Below, in pieces: positions 16,801-25,764 of a stretch of DNA of 49,276 nt. Position numbers and translations under genes: made by a program. How positions within the stretch are numbered: position 1 is the stretch's first letter; each line of letters starts with the position of its first letter. The notes beneath the pieces are model-generated. The model did no database searches. It saw only the letters and a program-made list of their open reading frames with translations, and was not told the DNA's origin. This DNA comes from an uncultured Eubacterium sp. (lineage in GTDB: Bacteria > Bacillota > Clostridia > Oscillospirales > Acutalibacteraceae), in contig NZ_CAMFQO010000009.1 in the NCBI RefSeq assembly GCF_945980375.1, forward strand, positions 1 through 49,276, written 5' to 3'.

Positions 16801-17580
16801 AAGCTCAAAGTATTGCTCAAGAGCCTCCTCGATAGCCTTTGAGTATTTGCTCTCGTCAACCTTAATTTCGTCAAGCTGTGTTGCAAAGGTGGTGTGACGG
16901 CAGTGGTCGGACCAATATGTATCAATAACCTTAAGCTCTGTCAATGACGGGTCACGGCCTTCGTCGTTCTTAAAGTAATCACGCACCCAGCAAAGATCCG
17001 CAACACTCATGGCAAAGCCCATAGATGCGTGGTACTGTGCAATTTCGTCATCACTTTTTTTGATAAAGTCTTCAATTCTTACGATGTCGGCAGGCACGTC
17101 GCTCTTGATGTCAAGAGTGTCGGGCTTGTCCATTGATGCAAGCCTTGATTCAACAGGGTTGATAACATACGCCTTGATTTTGTCAAACTCTGCGTCTGTG
17201 ATGTCGCCCTTAACTGCGATAACCTTTGCAGATGCAACAACAGGTCTTTCACCTACCGTAAGAAGCTGAATACACTGTGCGGCAGAGTCGGCTCTTTGGT
17301 CGTACTGTCCGGGGAGATATTCTGTTGCAAAAACTCTCCATTCATCGTCAAAGCTCATCTCGTCATAATACACATCATCAAGATTTGCCTCGGAAAAAAC
17401 ACCTTTAACAGCCGCATTAAAGCTTTCCTCCGACAAGCCCTGTGCATCATATCGGTTGATGATGCGAACATCCTCCAAGCCGGTAATGCCGACATTGCTT
17501 TTGAGGTCCTCCAACATATGAACAGCCTCAATGTCGTTACCTTTTTTCTTTTCTGCGAATACTCGATAAACCTTGTTCAT
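13825..17580 (-). CDS. purL: Phosphoribosylformylglycinamidine synthase, single-chain
   Basis: This 1251-residue fused FGAM synthase converts FGAR, glutamine and ATP to FGAM in purine synthesis. Synthase motifs include FKNETHNHPTEIEPFGGAAT (about 330), GASPKENVIREVP, GNPPTERKIQRLFRNP (about 483) and GGKDSMSG. The C-terminal class I glutaminase domain (about 995-1251) has FPGTNCEIDTARA, the oxyanion loop LPGGFSGGDE, the nucleophile cysteine in GICNGFQAL (about 1093) and the histidine-glutamate pair in PISHGEGRF. The length fits the clostridial single-chain form, so no separate PurQ/PurS is needed. TAGGAG precedes the start. It is the first gene of an apparent purL-csoR-membrane protein transcript, an unusual pairing of purine synthesis and metal sensing. 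Confidence 0.97.
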   Translation of the reverse strand: MNKVYRVFAEKKKGNDIEAVHMLEDLKSNVGITGLEDVRIINRYDAQGLSEESFNAAVKGVFSEANLDDVYYDEMSFDDEWRVFATEYLPGQYDQRADSAAQCIQLLTVGERPVVASAKVIAVKGDITDAEFDKIKAYVINPVESRLASMDKPDTLDIKSDVPADIVRIEDFIKKSDDEIAQYHASMGFAMSVADLCWVRDYFKNDEGRDPSLTELKVIDTYWSDHCRHTTFATQLDEIKVDESKYSKAIEEALEQYFELRSEVYGERKDKIVCLMDMACLGTKVLKKRGIVTNLDESEEINACSINVDVEIDGKTEPWLVQFKNETHNHPTEIEPFGGAATCLGGAIRDPLSGRAYVYQAMRVTGSGDPTTPFEDTLDAKLPQAKITTGAAAGYSSYGNQIGLATGQVTELYDDGYVAKRMEIGAVIGASPKENVIREVPQNEDVIILLGGRTGRDGCGGATGSSKAHDSSSIETCGAEVQKGNPPTERKIQRLFRNPEVSKMIKRCNDFGAGGVCVAIGELADGLKIDLDAVPKKYDGLDGTELAISESQERMAVVVDKANVERFIALSNEENLEATVVARVTDNNRLEMTWRGDKIVDLSRDFLNTNGVVQHAKAEIAPVDDTSYREQVPAELKGMSNAQALKANLSRLEVASQKGLVERFDASIGASTVLMPYAGRYQLTPEEAMVAKIPLLEGNTDTATVMSYGFIPKVSRWSPFHSAAFSVAESMAKLAAVGCDPTDARLTFQEYFERLGNDPKRWGKPTAALLGALSAQIGFGVPSIGGKDSMSGSFNDLDVPPTLVSFAVGITKASQVVSAQFKNAGSTVKLVKLPVDEKTGLPAYSEALALMKKIADAVKSGKVLAVGVVKEGGAAAAVCKMAFGNKTGFTFASNLSQKDLFAPLQASFVIETDGNDDFGGTVLGTTNDNAVFIIDGTVYTCDELIDAWTGKLERVFPTDSGKKAKMYADVPLYKERSIFVAKNKVARPKVFIPAFPGTNCEIDTARAFEKAGAEPSILVVNNLSPSAINETIDKMVKEIESSQIIMLPGGFSGGDEPEGSGKFIATTFRNPKISEAVQKLLNCRDGLMLGICNGFQALIKLGLVPYGEIKDINENDPTLTFNTIGRHISSMAYTRVTSVKSPWFSSVNAGDVFAVPISHGEGRFVANEDVMKKLIANGQVATQYVNLDGEVCDDMPFNPNGSVCAVEGITSPDGRVLGKMGHCERKGDELYKNVPFEKDMKIFESGVSYFK

Positions 17581-17617
17581 AAACTTGCTCCTATGTATAC
17601 ATTAATAATGATATAAT

Positions 17618-17646
17618 ATTTTATCATACTTTATTATGGATTACAA
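17618..17646 (-). promoter_or_regulatory. Sigma-A promoter of purL
   Basis: On the minus strand, TTGTAA (17641-17646), a 17-nt spacer and TAAAAT (17618-17623) lie about 40 nt before the purL ATG. I found no PurR box or purine riboswitch in the leader. Confidence 0.6.
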
Positions 17647-17735
17647 CGAAAAAATTTCAAATACATACAATTTGTGTCCAATTGATAATTATCGGTAAAA
17701 TTATTGTGAACATTGTTTCTTTTTTAACATAGCTG

Positions 17736-17744
17736 TGGTATAAT
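17736..17744 (+). promoter_or_regulatory. Extended -10 promoter of the PAS protein gene
   Basis: TGG followed by TATAAT at 17739-17744 is an extended -10 element; no good -35 box is placed 17 nt upstream. Transcription would start near 17751. This excludes the in-frame TTG at 17744 as a start codon and favours the TTG at 17786, which has GGAG 8 nt before it. Confidence 0.6.
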
Positions 17745-17785
17745 TGGAATATACATTAAAAAGACTTTGTTACGGAGTGAATGTT

Positions 17786-18952
17786 TTGTTGCTTGACAAT
17801 ACTGATGAATTGGCATTTGAGGTAGAATTCCTCAGTTGCGTTGTTGATAAAAAGAAGGATTTTGTTGTTGTGGATGCCGACAGCCATTTTTGTGATTTTG
17901 TCGGTATGCATTACTCAAAAATTAAGCAGGGCAAGCTGTCACTGCTTGATTTGATGCAGCCTCGTGACAGGCAGGATGTAATGGAAAAAATCTGCAAGAA
18001 GGATTCTCCTTACGTTTATTTTAATATTTACCTGATGGATAATTCCTCTAAGTATAATTTTGTTCATGCTACTGCAAGGAATAATGAGGATAATTCGTTG
18101 TGCGAAATTACCTTTGCCGACGTCGGAAAATCGGAAAAAAAGAGCAAGGCCTTGCAGAAAAAAGCCAAAACAATGAACCATCTTATCGACCTTGTTACAG
18201 GCGGTGTCTGTCTTTTCAAGGTTAACTCGGATATGAGGATTAATGTGCTTTATGCCAACGAGGCGTGCTGCAGATTTTTCGGCACAACAAAGGATATGGT
18301 AACGCTTGACAGCTACCGCATTGACGACCTTGTGCACCCTGACGATAAGAGCAGGGCATTTACGGCAATCGGCTCTGCCATGGCGGCAAAGAAGCCTATT
18401 GATATGGAGCTTCGTATTTCGACGCATAACGGCGAATATATGTGGGTTAAGCTTAATTCGGATATTCAGCGCTATGAAAAGAAGGATAACTGTCCTGTCT
18501 TTCACGCAATGTTTACCGACATTTCGGCGGTAAAGGCGGCTGAAAGAGAGGCAGAGCATCAAAAGCAGGTGCTGCTGAAGGTGCTTAAAAATGTGCCCGG
18601 TCCAATGTTCTCTACCTCGTATGACGACCCGTTCAGGCTGACCGTTGCAAGCTCCGATTTTCTCAAGCTTTTGGGCTATACAAGGACAGAGCTTTTTGAG
18701 GATTTCGGCGGCGATTTGACACGGCTTATTGTTCCGCGGGAGGTTGAGGTTGCCCGTCACGCAATTGAGCAGGATATGCAAAACGAGAAGAAGGTTTTGC
18801 GCGCAACCTACTCAATTAAAACCAAATCCGGCAAGCAGCTGATTGTTTTGGACAGGCGAAAGATTGTTGAGCTTGACGAGGGTGAAAAATCGCTTATCGG
18901 TATGATCAGCGACATAACCTCAAAAAATTTGGATATGTATTTTGAAAGCTAA
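17786..18952 (+). CDS. Multi-PAS-domain protein without recognisable output domain
   Basis: This 388-residue cytosolic protein seems to be made of PAS folds only. Segment 1 (about 5-105) has FVVVDADSHFCDFVGMHYSKI. Segment 2 (about 130-250) is the clearest: LYANEACCRFFGTTKDMV, DDLVHPDDKSRAF, then MWVKLNSDIQRY and VFHAMFTDIS, a PAS-PAC pair. Segment 3 (about 265-388) has PMFSTSYDDPFRLTVASSDF, FLKLLGYTRTELFEDF and LIGMISDIT. No kinase, GGDEF, EAL, HTH or methyl-accepting domain follows. Start chosen at the TTG with GGAG upstream, because the longer reading would begin within the -10 box. It is monocistronic, with a terminator just after the stop. It may sense a ligand or redox state for a partner encoded elsewhere. 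Confidence 0.78.
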   Translation: MLLDNTDELAFEVEFLSCVVDKKKDFVVVDADSHFCDFVGMHYSKIKQGKLSLLDLMQPRDRQDVMEKICKKDSPYVYFNIYLMDNSSKYNFVHATARNNEDNSLCEITFADVGKSEKKSKALQKKAKTMNHLIDLVTGGVCLFKVNSDMRINVLYANEACCRFFGTTKDMVTLDSYRIDDLVHPDDKSRAFTAIGSAMAAKKPIDMELRISTHNGEYMWVKLNSDIQRYEKKDNCPVFHAMFTDISAVKAAEREAEHQKQVLLKVLKNVPGPMFSTSYDDPFRLTVASSDFLKLLGYTRTELFEDFGGDLTRLIVPREVEVARHAIEQDMQNEKKVLRATYSIKTKSGKQLIVLDRRKIVELDEGEKSLIGMISDITSKNLDMYFES

Positions 18953-18955
18953 GGC

Positions 18956-18991
18956 TTCCCCCTTTTATTAACTTAAAGGGGGATATTTTTT
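18956..18991 (+). terminator. Rho-independent terminator of the PAS protein gene
   Basis: An 8-bp stem CCCCCTTT/AAAGGGGG (18958-18965 and 18975-18982) is followed by TATTTTTTG. It ends the transcript 4 nt past the stop codon. The rest of the gap to 19192 holds only the promoter of the next gene. Confidence 0.8.
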
Positions 18992-19081
18992 GTCCTTTAA
19001 TTATACAATTTGTAATATTGCTCCGCCGATATGCACAAACCGTACAAAAAAATTTTGTAATTTTTGCCGACTTGGTAAATA

Positions 19082-19110
19082 TTGACGGAAAAATATAATA
19101 GGTTTATAAT
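19082..19110 (+). promoter_or_regulatory. Sigma-A promoter of the giant repeat protein gene
   Basis: TTGACG (19082-19087), a 17-nt spacer and TATAAT (19105-19110) predict a start near 19117 and a leader of about 75 nt ending in GGGAGG before the ATG. Confidence 0.75.
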
Positions 19111-19192
19111 AAGTGTTGAACTGTATTTATTTATTTTTAATAGTATATAAGTATATACGGAGTAATTATTGTTCCTAACGGGAGGAAAAATT

Positions 19193-22100
19193 ATGAAAAG
19201 GACATTTGTGAAAAAGGCTTTAAGCATTATGCTTGCCACAGTATTAGCGTTTACAACTGCATTGCCTGCATTTTCTGCATTTGCGGGTGACGGTGTATCC
19301 GGCTACTATGATTTGCAAATCTTTTACAGCGACACAGACACTATCGTGCCTACCTACGAGGAGGACGGCGAAACACCGTTCGTCGTTTATATGATAGAGG
19401 GCGACGAGCTTCAGCTCAAGTACAAGCTGATAGATTCCGTCTTTCCCGATAGTGGCTACATAAAGTGGTATTCGGAGGCTCCTGCCCTTGCCGATGTTGA
19501 CCAAACAGGTAAGGTTAAGGCGTTTGACTCATCAAAGGGTGCCGTTATCCACCTTTGGATTGACAATGAGGTAAAGACTATTCCGATTATCGGTAAGCCT
19601 GTTGCTTCCCTCATTGAAAAGGCATTCTTTAACGAGTATGTTGACCTTGACTCTATGGACACCGACGAGATTGTTTCTCTGCTTGAGAAAACACTCGGCT
19701 CAAATTCAATCATCGCCGAGAAGATTGAATCATACCAGGGCGATTTGATTGACTCGCTCAGGACATATCTTGACAAGGTTAACTCAAACATCCACTGCGT
19801 TCTTTACAACAAGGAGGGCGAGGTTGTTGCCGACGACGTAATTAAGGTTGTTGTTAAGAAAAACGAGGAGTGGTATGCTGCGTTCCTGCCAAACGGCACA
19901 CACATTACCAACAAATCACAGATACCTGATACCGTTGCAAAGGGAAGTCAGGTTCAGCTTTATGCAATTACAACTCCGCAAAGACTCAATTTTGGTACAG
20001 TTTACTCCGTAAAATCATCATCAATATTTACACAGGGCAAGGTTGTTGCCACAGTAGACGACAGCGGTTTGGTTAAGTTCAAGAACGTGGGCACTACAAC
20101 AATTATGGCATCACCTGACTCAGAGGATGTTATCGAGGGCCTGCTAAAGTTCATCAACTATTTCCATGCCCTTGAAAACACAGGTACCATTGATTCAACC
20201 AAGGCTGCCGATATTCTTATAAAGTATATCGGAATTGATATAAACCGTACCGTGCTTGCCGGAATTTTGGATGCCTGCTTTGCCATTTCCGACATTGTGG
20301 GCGACACGGCAGACCCCGTTCAGCTTACGGCAACAGCGGTAGAGATTATTGCAAACCTCACCCTTCAGTTTGTGTACAACGACACTATTGATTTTGAGGT
20401 TGTTCCGTCAAAGCCCCTTGAAAGCTTCGAGATTGAGGGTGTTAATACCGTTAAGGAAGGTCGTCAGATTCAGCTTGTGCCAACCAAAATTGTTCCCGAG
20501 GTTGGTGACACTACGGATATTATTTGGGAATCATCCGATCCAAGCATTGCCTGTGTTGAAAAGGATACAGGTATCGTAACCGGTCTTGATGCGGGTGGCT
20601 CACTCGGTGAACTGTCATCGCAAACCTGTACAATCACCGCTATTTCAACCACAAACGACGTTAGAAGAACCTTTACCATTACCGTTACCGGTAAAACGGG
20701 TAAGTATCTTTCAAAGGTTGACATTAAGGGTGACGACATTGTAGGAATAGAGGACACCGAAAATTACACCTACACGGTTTATCCTGCCCGTGTTTCGGAC
20801 AGCGAAAACCTTTACATAAAGTGGGGTATGGTAGGACCGGAGGACGATTCCGGCAACCCAACATACATTTGGGCAGACAGCGAAAATCCTGCTGTTGACC
20901 CCGACGGTGTGGGTCAAATTGACAGCAACGGACATTTTACTCCGCTAAACGGCGGTAAATGTACCATCGCCCTTGAGGCAAAAACGGGATATTTGCTTTC
21001 GGACGGAAGCTTTTATCAAATCAGTGCGTACACCGCAACCAAGCAGGTTGAAACCGGTATACCTGTTGAAAAAATCGAAATTGACGTTGCAGGTACAATC
21101 GGCGGCTCGCTCGGCCGCAAGGAAACCGTAACAATCAACGGCAAGGATTACTATTACTGCACAAACAAAATCGGCGTCGGCAATGCATATAACGGCAAGG
21201 GTGTAACCGTTAATGCAAATGTTTATCCCGAAAATGCAACCGATCAAAATCTTACTTGGGTTGTAAATAACAGTAACTTTAACCAAACTCTTTCAGCCGA
21301 TACTCACACTATTGATGTAACCCTCAAGCCTGCAAATGAGTATACACAGAAATTTGATATTTATGCTGTGTCTGCCGACGGCGAGATTGCTTCAAATGTT
21401 GTTACCGTCTGCATAACAAGAAATTATGCAAGTGCCAACACAATTAACGAAGAGGCAATTGAGCTTATTAACGGCAAATCAACCGAGGCTCATCACACAC
21501 TGACATTTGAGGGTACTTGGGACAGCAGCGCTTATGCCTGCTACGATGCAAACTGGTATTCCTCCGATGAGGAAATATTTACCGTAAGGAATATGGGCAA
21601 TGACAATTCCGATGCCGTTATCGAAGCACACGATGTCGGCGTGGCAACACTTTATTGCGTATCTGCCGACGGAGGAATTGTTGATACAATTGATGTAACG
21701 GTTAAGCCAGACAAGCAGCAGCTTGCAGAAATTGTTGACCTTTGCGACAAGACCGTTGTTCTTCGCACAAAGTTTAACCAAAATTATTACAAAGACTATA
21801 TGAAGAAGCTTGACCTTGCGTACATTGTTTTGTACGAGGAGGATATGGCGTCTCAAACAGTTGTTGACACAACGGCAGCAAATCTTCTTGCCGCATTTAC
21901 AAAGGTTGGCGGATTTGTCGGTATTTCTTCATTGGAAATCAAAGCAACCGGCGGAACACCGCTTGCAAAGAAATACGTTACAGTCGGCGTTGGCTCAACA
22001 AAGAATTACAAGAATTACAGCTACGATTTTGATTACAAGGTTAACCCTGTTGGTGCAATGTTCTCAAGAGCGGAGTGGAGCTCATCAAATGACTCGATAA

Positions 22101-25100
22101 GGGTTGATGAAAACGGTGTTTGCACTCCTACATCAAACGATCCTTGCTCGGCAGACATCACCTGCACTGTTGTTGACTACAACGGCAACAGGGTGTCGGA
22201 TGTTGTTCATGTTGCGTTTGCGCGTACAAAGGCAGAGGGCGTAGAGCTTGATACCTACGAAATAAACGAGGCAAAGATAGGTGAAACACATCAACTCACT
22301 CCAACGGTTTTGCCAAAGAACATTCTCGGCAACTCAACTGCTTCGGTAGGCGCTGTAACCTATCGTTCAACAAATACAAACGTTGCAACGGTTGACGAAA
22401 ACGGATTAATCACCTTTGTATACGGCGGTACCGCAAAAATTATCGTTACCACCGCAGACGGCGGATATACCGCAGAGTGCGTTGTAACCGTAACAACAAA
22501 CTATGACAGGCTTGAGCTTTTGTGCAAGCAGTATGACGACCTTAATTTGAAGGAGGTCAGCTATTATCCTGAAACATGGCAGCCTTACATTGAGGCAAAA
22601 ACCGAGGCAGAGCAAATGATTGCCCAAAAGGGTTATACTCAGGAGGAGGTTGACGCACAGTACGACAAGCTTCACAATGCATATCTCAACCTTAAAAAGT
22701 TTGTAAACATTCAAAAGGTAGAGCTTTACCTTGATGGTGAGCAAACCTCTGAATTCTATCAGTACGACCTTCGTTTGCTCAGGGAGGGCTTAAGCTACAA
22801 GAATGCAAAGCTTGACCTTGAGGTTCGTTTGTATCCAAACAACGCAACCTACCAAAAGGCAGAATGGTTCTCATCAACCGATATGATTTCCGTATCGTCC
22901 GACGGTGTATGCTCACCGACATCAAACAAGCCCTGCTACGGTCAAATCGAATGTGTTGTAACAGATTCATTCGGCGAGGAGTTCAGAGATACTGTTTGGG
23001 TATCATTCTCATACAACCCTGTAACAGGTGTTCAGCTTTCAAAGGACAGCATTGTCGGTGCTATCGGTACAACGGAAAAGCTTACTGCAACAATTCTTCC
23101 TACCGGTACATCACTCGGTCATATCGCTGCAGCAGATATTAAGGACTACTTCTGGGAGTCGGATGACGAAAAGGTAGCAACAGTAGACCAGGACGGCACC
23201 GTACACTTTGTCGGCGCAGGCTCAACTATTGTTCGTTGCGTATCATACGACGGCGGTGTCAGCGGCGAATGTCAGGTATCCTCCGAGGGTGACAGAACAG
23301 CACTTAAAGCAACTATCGAAAAGTATAAGGATACCGATTTTACCGAATACGAATATATTTACGGCTCTGCATTTAAGGATGCATACGACGCGGCACTTTT
23401 GGTGCTTGATGACAGAACAAAAACTCAAAAGGAAATTGACGACGCAACAGGCTTGCTTGAGCTTGCAGGTCAAAATCTTGAAGGTCATCCGTACATTCAC
23501 GTTGAAACCATCAATATTAATTACGAAGCCTTTAAGCGAAGCCTTACCAACTCTTCAACAAGCATAGCGCAAGGCCCTGTCGGTGCAAACAATGCAGTCA
23601 GCATTAATCTTTCAAACGGCTATTCAAATTATAACGATTATAACGATATTGTTCTTAAGCCAACCGCTTATCCGTCAAATGCCATGTACAAGACTGTTAC
23701 ATGGGAGATTATCGAAAATCAAAATATGAACACGGCAGGCGAGGCGTCCCACGGCTTCAAGCTAACTCCTGCAAAGCGCAGCGAGGGAACATGGGCAAGA
23801 GTAAAGGTTGTTTACACAGACCACTACGGCAAGACAGCAAGCCGTGAGGTATGGGTAACAATGTCAGACGTTGTATGTACAGGCATTACCGTAACTCCTG
23901 AGTCGTACACGCTGCTTGGCTCGGATGATCCTTATCAGCTTAGCGTATCCACAACCGGCTCGGGTGACGGATACAACAGCAAGGTATTCTATACCTCTGA
24001 TAACGAGGAGGTTGCAACTGTATCATCAACCGGTGTTGTAACTCCTGTTGATGCAGGCACATGTACAATCACTGCAAAAACCCTTGACGGTGGCTACACC
24101 AAGACGGTAAGCATTACCGTTGTTACCGATTTCAGCAAGCTTGCCGCAAAGGTAACAGAGTACGAGGAGCTTATAAATAACGTTAAGGACAGCGACCAGT
24201 ATACCGAGGAATCCCTGCGTAACCTAAGCGAGCAGGTAGAAAACGGCAAGGCAATCGTAAATGCAGGCAAGGCAAATCAGCGAGAAGTAAATGCCGCATT
24301 AAGAGCACTTGAGGCTGCATATGCACAGCTTGTCGGCTACATTCCGGCAACAGGCGTTAAGGTGTCGCTTAACGATACTCAAACATCAATAAGCGAGGTT
24401 AACCCGGGCTACATCAGATTACAGAACACCTCACTTAACGGGGCTGTTGTTCAGCTCAAGTCAACCACAAGTCCCGAGGACGGTATGTATGAATCTATCG
24501 AATGGTCATCAACCAACGAAAACATTACCGTTGATTCGGATGGCAAGGTAACAAACACAACCGCACTTCCGGGCTACGCAGTTATTACCGCAACAATCAC
24601 AACTGCATACGGCGATAAGTATTACGACAGCGTGGTTGTTTCATTCGTAAGATACGGCGTAACAGGTGTAACATTTGGTTCAACCCTTGTTTACGGCGCA
24701 CCTAACAAGCAAAAGCAAATTCCGGTTACCTTGACCTGTGATTCAAATCTTGAGCAAATCAGCCCATCCGTAACAGATTGTATGTACAAATCAATGGATG
24801 AAAGCATTGCAACAGTCAATGCCGATGGCTATGTTAAGTTCGTTTCACAGGGTGTAACAACAATTAGAGTAACTTCTCTTGACGGCGGCTATGTTGGCAA
24901 CATATCCGTACAAACAACCTGGGATACCTCCGCACTTGAGGAGGCAATCGCTCAAGCATCCGCTCTTAATTATCAGGATTACGAAAAGGAATACGGCATT
25001 ATGCTTCTTGATGATTTGGAGTCGGCAAGAACAGTTTACAACAATCCAAACGCTTCACAGGCAGAAATTGATGCTGCTTGCACAAAGCTTACGGAAACAC

Positions 25101-25744
25101 TATCTGTTCTTGAGGAGCATAGGTTTGTTCTTCCTGTTGTAACAATGAAGGTTGGAGACGAAACCGTAGTTAACGGTGCAACCTTTGAGGCTGTTAACAA
25201 TTCGGTTAGAATAGATGTTGATGTTGCCGGCAATATGTTCAAGACCTTTGAGCTTGCAACAGACAATTTGGTAAATTGTACATCTCAAATCAACGACAGA
25301 ATTATTACAATTTCAAAGACAGAGCTTGGCGCAAATGCAACTCTTACCGTATCTGCAAGAGTAGTTGATGATTACGACAGAGAAACAACATATACCTATA
25401 ATATTACTATCGTTGACGAGCTTGTTTACATCAGTTCAATTTACATTACCCTTGACGGTGAGCAGGTAACATCTGTTGCAAAGACCGGCTGCGGTATGTT
25501 CTACAAAGACTTCAAGTCGTTCCAGCTTGCATATGCAACCGACGAAATCGGCGTGGCAGACCCTGTAAGTGTTCAGTGGACATCAACAAATTCAGATCTC
25601 ATTACAGTTGACAGTAACGGTACGGTAGACCTTACAACTCTTGGTAGGGGCAAGGCAGTTAATACAACGAACATTAGCTGTACCGTAACAAATGCCGATG
25701 GCTCAACCGTAACGGCAAAGATTCCTGTAACAATCCAAAGATAA
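19193..25744 (+). CDS. Giant secreted Big_2/FIVAR repeat protein
   Basis: This 2183-residue exported protein starts at the ATG 8 nt after GGGAGG; the earlier in-frame start lacks one. Residues 1-32 are a signal peptide (KKALSIMLATVLAFTTALP, cleavage near FAG). Bacterial Ig-like (Big_2) modules fill most of the chain, recognised by phrases like SSTNEDIxxVDxxG and ITVTGKTG. Five helical FIVAR-like modules start near residues 841, 1103, 1366, 1645 and 1911, about 265 residues apart, so the second half is a tandem array of FIVAR plus two Ig-like domains. There is no LPXTG, SLH, LysM, dockerin or membrane anchor; it ends PVTIQR. Probably an extracellular adhesin or matrix/scaffold protein. It is 20 nt upstream of an LRR gene. 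Confidence 0.85.
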   Translation: MKRTFVKKALSIMLATVLAFTTALPAFSAFAGDGVSGYYDLQIFYSDTDTIVPTYEEDGETPFVVYMIEGDELQLKYKLIDSVFPDSGYIKWYSEAPALADVDQTGKVKAFDSSKGAVIHLWIDNEVKTIPIIGKPVASLIEKAFFNEYVDLDSMDTDEIVSLLEKTLGSNSIIAEKIESYQGDLIDSLRTYLDKVNSNIHCVLYNKEGEVVADDVIKVVVKKNEEWYAAFLPNGTHITNKSQIPDTVAKGSQVQLYAITTPQRLNFGTVYSVKSSSIFTQGKVVATVDDSGLVKFKNVGTTTIMASPDSEDVIEGLLKFINYFHALENTGTIDSTKAADILIKYIGIDINRTVLAGILDACFAISDIVGDTADPVQLTATAVEIIANLTLQFVYNDTIDFEVVPSKPLESFEIEGVNTVKEGRQIQLVPTKIVPEVGDTTDIIWESSDPSIACVEKDTGIVTGLDAGGSLGELSSQTCTITAISTTNDVRRTFTITVTGKTGKYLSKVDIKGDDIVGIEDTENYTYTVYPARVSDSENLYIKWGMVGPEDDSGNPTYIWADSENPAVDPDGVGQIDSNGHFTPLNGGKCTIALEAKTGYLLSDGSFYQISAYTATKQVETGIPVEKIEIDVAGTIGGSLGRKETVTINGKDYYYCTNKIGVGNAYNGKGVTVNANVYPENATDQNLTWVVNNSNFNQTLSADTHTIDVTLKPANEYTQKFDIYAVSADGEIASNVVTVCITRNYASANTINEEAIELINGKSTEAHHTLTFEGTWDSSAYACYDANWYSSDEEIFTVRNMGNDNSDAVIEAHDVGVATLYCVSADGGIVDTIDVTVKPDKQQLAEIVDLCDKTVVLRTKFNQNYYKDYMKKLDLAYIVLYEEDMASQTVVDTTAANLLAAFTKVGGFVGISSLEIKATGGTPLAKKYVTVGVGSTKNYKNYSYDFDYKVNPVGAMFSRAEWSSSNDSIRVDENGVCTPTSNDPCSADITCTVVDYNGNRVSDVVHVAFARTKAEGVELDTYEINEAKIGETHQLTPTVLPKNILGNSTASVGAVTYRSTNTNVATVDENGLITFVYGGTAKIIVTTADGGYTAECVVTVTTNYDRLELLCKQYDDLNLKEVSYYPETWQPYIEAKTEAEQMIAQKGYTQEEVDAQYDKLHNAYLNLKKFVNIQKVELYLDGEQTSEFYQYDLRLLREGLSYKNAKLDLEVRLYPNNATYQKAEWFSSTDMISVSSDGVCSPTSNKPCYGQIECVVTDSFGEEFRDTVWVSFSYNPVTGVQLSKDSIVGAIGTTEKLTATILPTGTSLGHIAAADIKDYFWESDDEKVATVDQDGTVHFVGAGSTIVRCVSYDGGVSGECQVSSEGDRTALKATIEKYKDTDFTEYEYIYGSAFKDAYDAALLVLDDRTKTQKEIDDATGLLELAGQNLEGHPYIHVETININYEAFKRSLTNSSTSIAQGPVGANNAVSINLSNGYSNYNDYNDIVLKPTAYPSNAMYKTVTWEIIENQNMNTAGEASHGFKLTPAKRSEGTWARVKVVYTDHYGKTASREVWVTMSDVVCTGITVTPESYTLLGSDDPYQLSVSTTGSGDGYNSKVFYTSDNEEVATVSSTGVVTPVDAGTCTITAKTLDGGYTKTVSITVVTDFSKLAAKVTEYEELINNVKDSDQYTEESLRNLSEQVENGKAIVNAGKANQREVNAALRALEAAYAQLVGYIPATGVKVSLNDTQTSISEVNPGYIRLQNTSLNGAVVQLKSTTSPEDGMYESIEWSSTNENITVDSDGKVTNTTALPGYAVITATITTAYGDKYYDSVVVSFVRYGVTGVTFGSTLVYGAPNKQKQIPVTLTCDSNLEQISPSVTDCMYKSMDESIATVNADGYVKFVSQGVTTIRVTSLDGGYVGNISVQTTWDTSALEEAIAQASALNYQDYEKEYGIMLLDDLESARTVYNNPNASQAEIDAACTKLTETLSVLEEHRFVLPVVTMKVGDETVVNGATFEAVNNSVRIDVDVAGNMFKTFELATDNLVNCTSQINDRIITISKTELGANATLTVSARVVDDYDRETTYTYNITIVDELVYISSIYITLDGEQVTSVAKTGCGMFYKDFKSFQLAYATDEIGVADPVSVQWTSTNSDLITVDSNGTVDLTTLGRGKAVNTTNISCTVTNADGSTVTAKIPVTIQR

Positions 25745-25764
25745 AATAAGAGGTATATATAATT

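Noticed and set aside
17744-17786. TTG at 17744 as start of the PAS protein
   Set aside because: This codon overlaps the last base of the -10 TATAAT box, so it would not be in the transcript.
17939-18781. 280-codon open frame on the minus strand
   Set aside because: It is antisense to the PAS protein gene; composition is typical of a shadow frame and no ribosome binding site or motif was seen.
19193-25744. CRISPR or DNA-level tandem repeat
   Set aside because: The repetition is at protein level with ~795-bp units that have diverged; no short regularly spaced direct repeats were seen.
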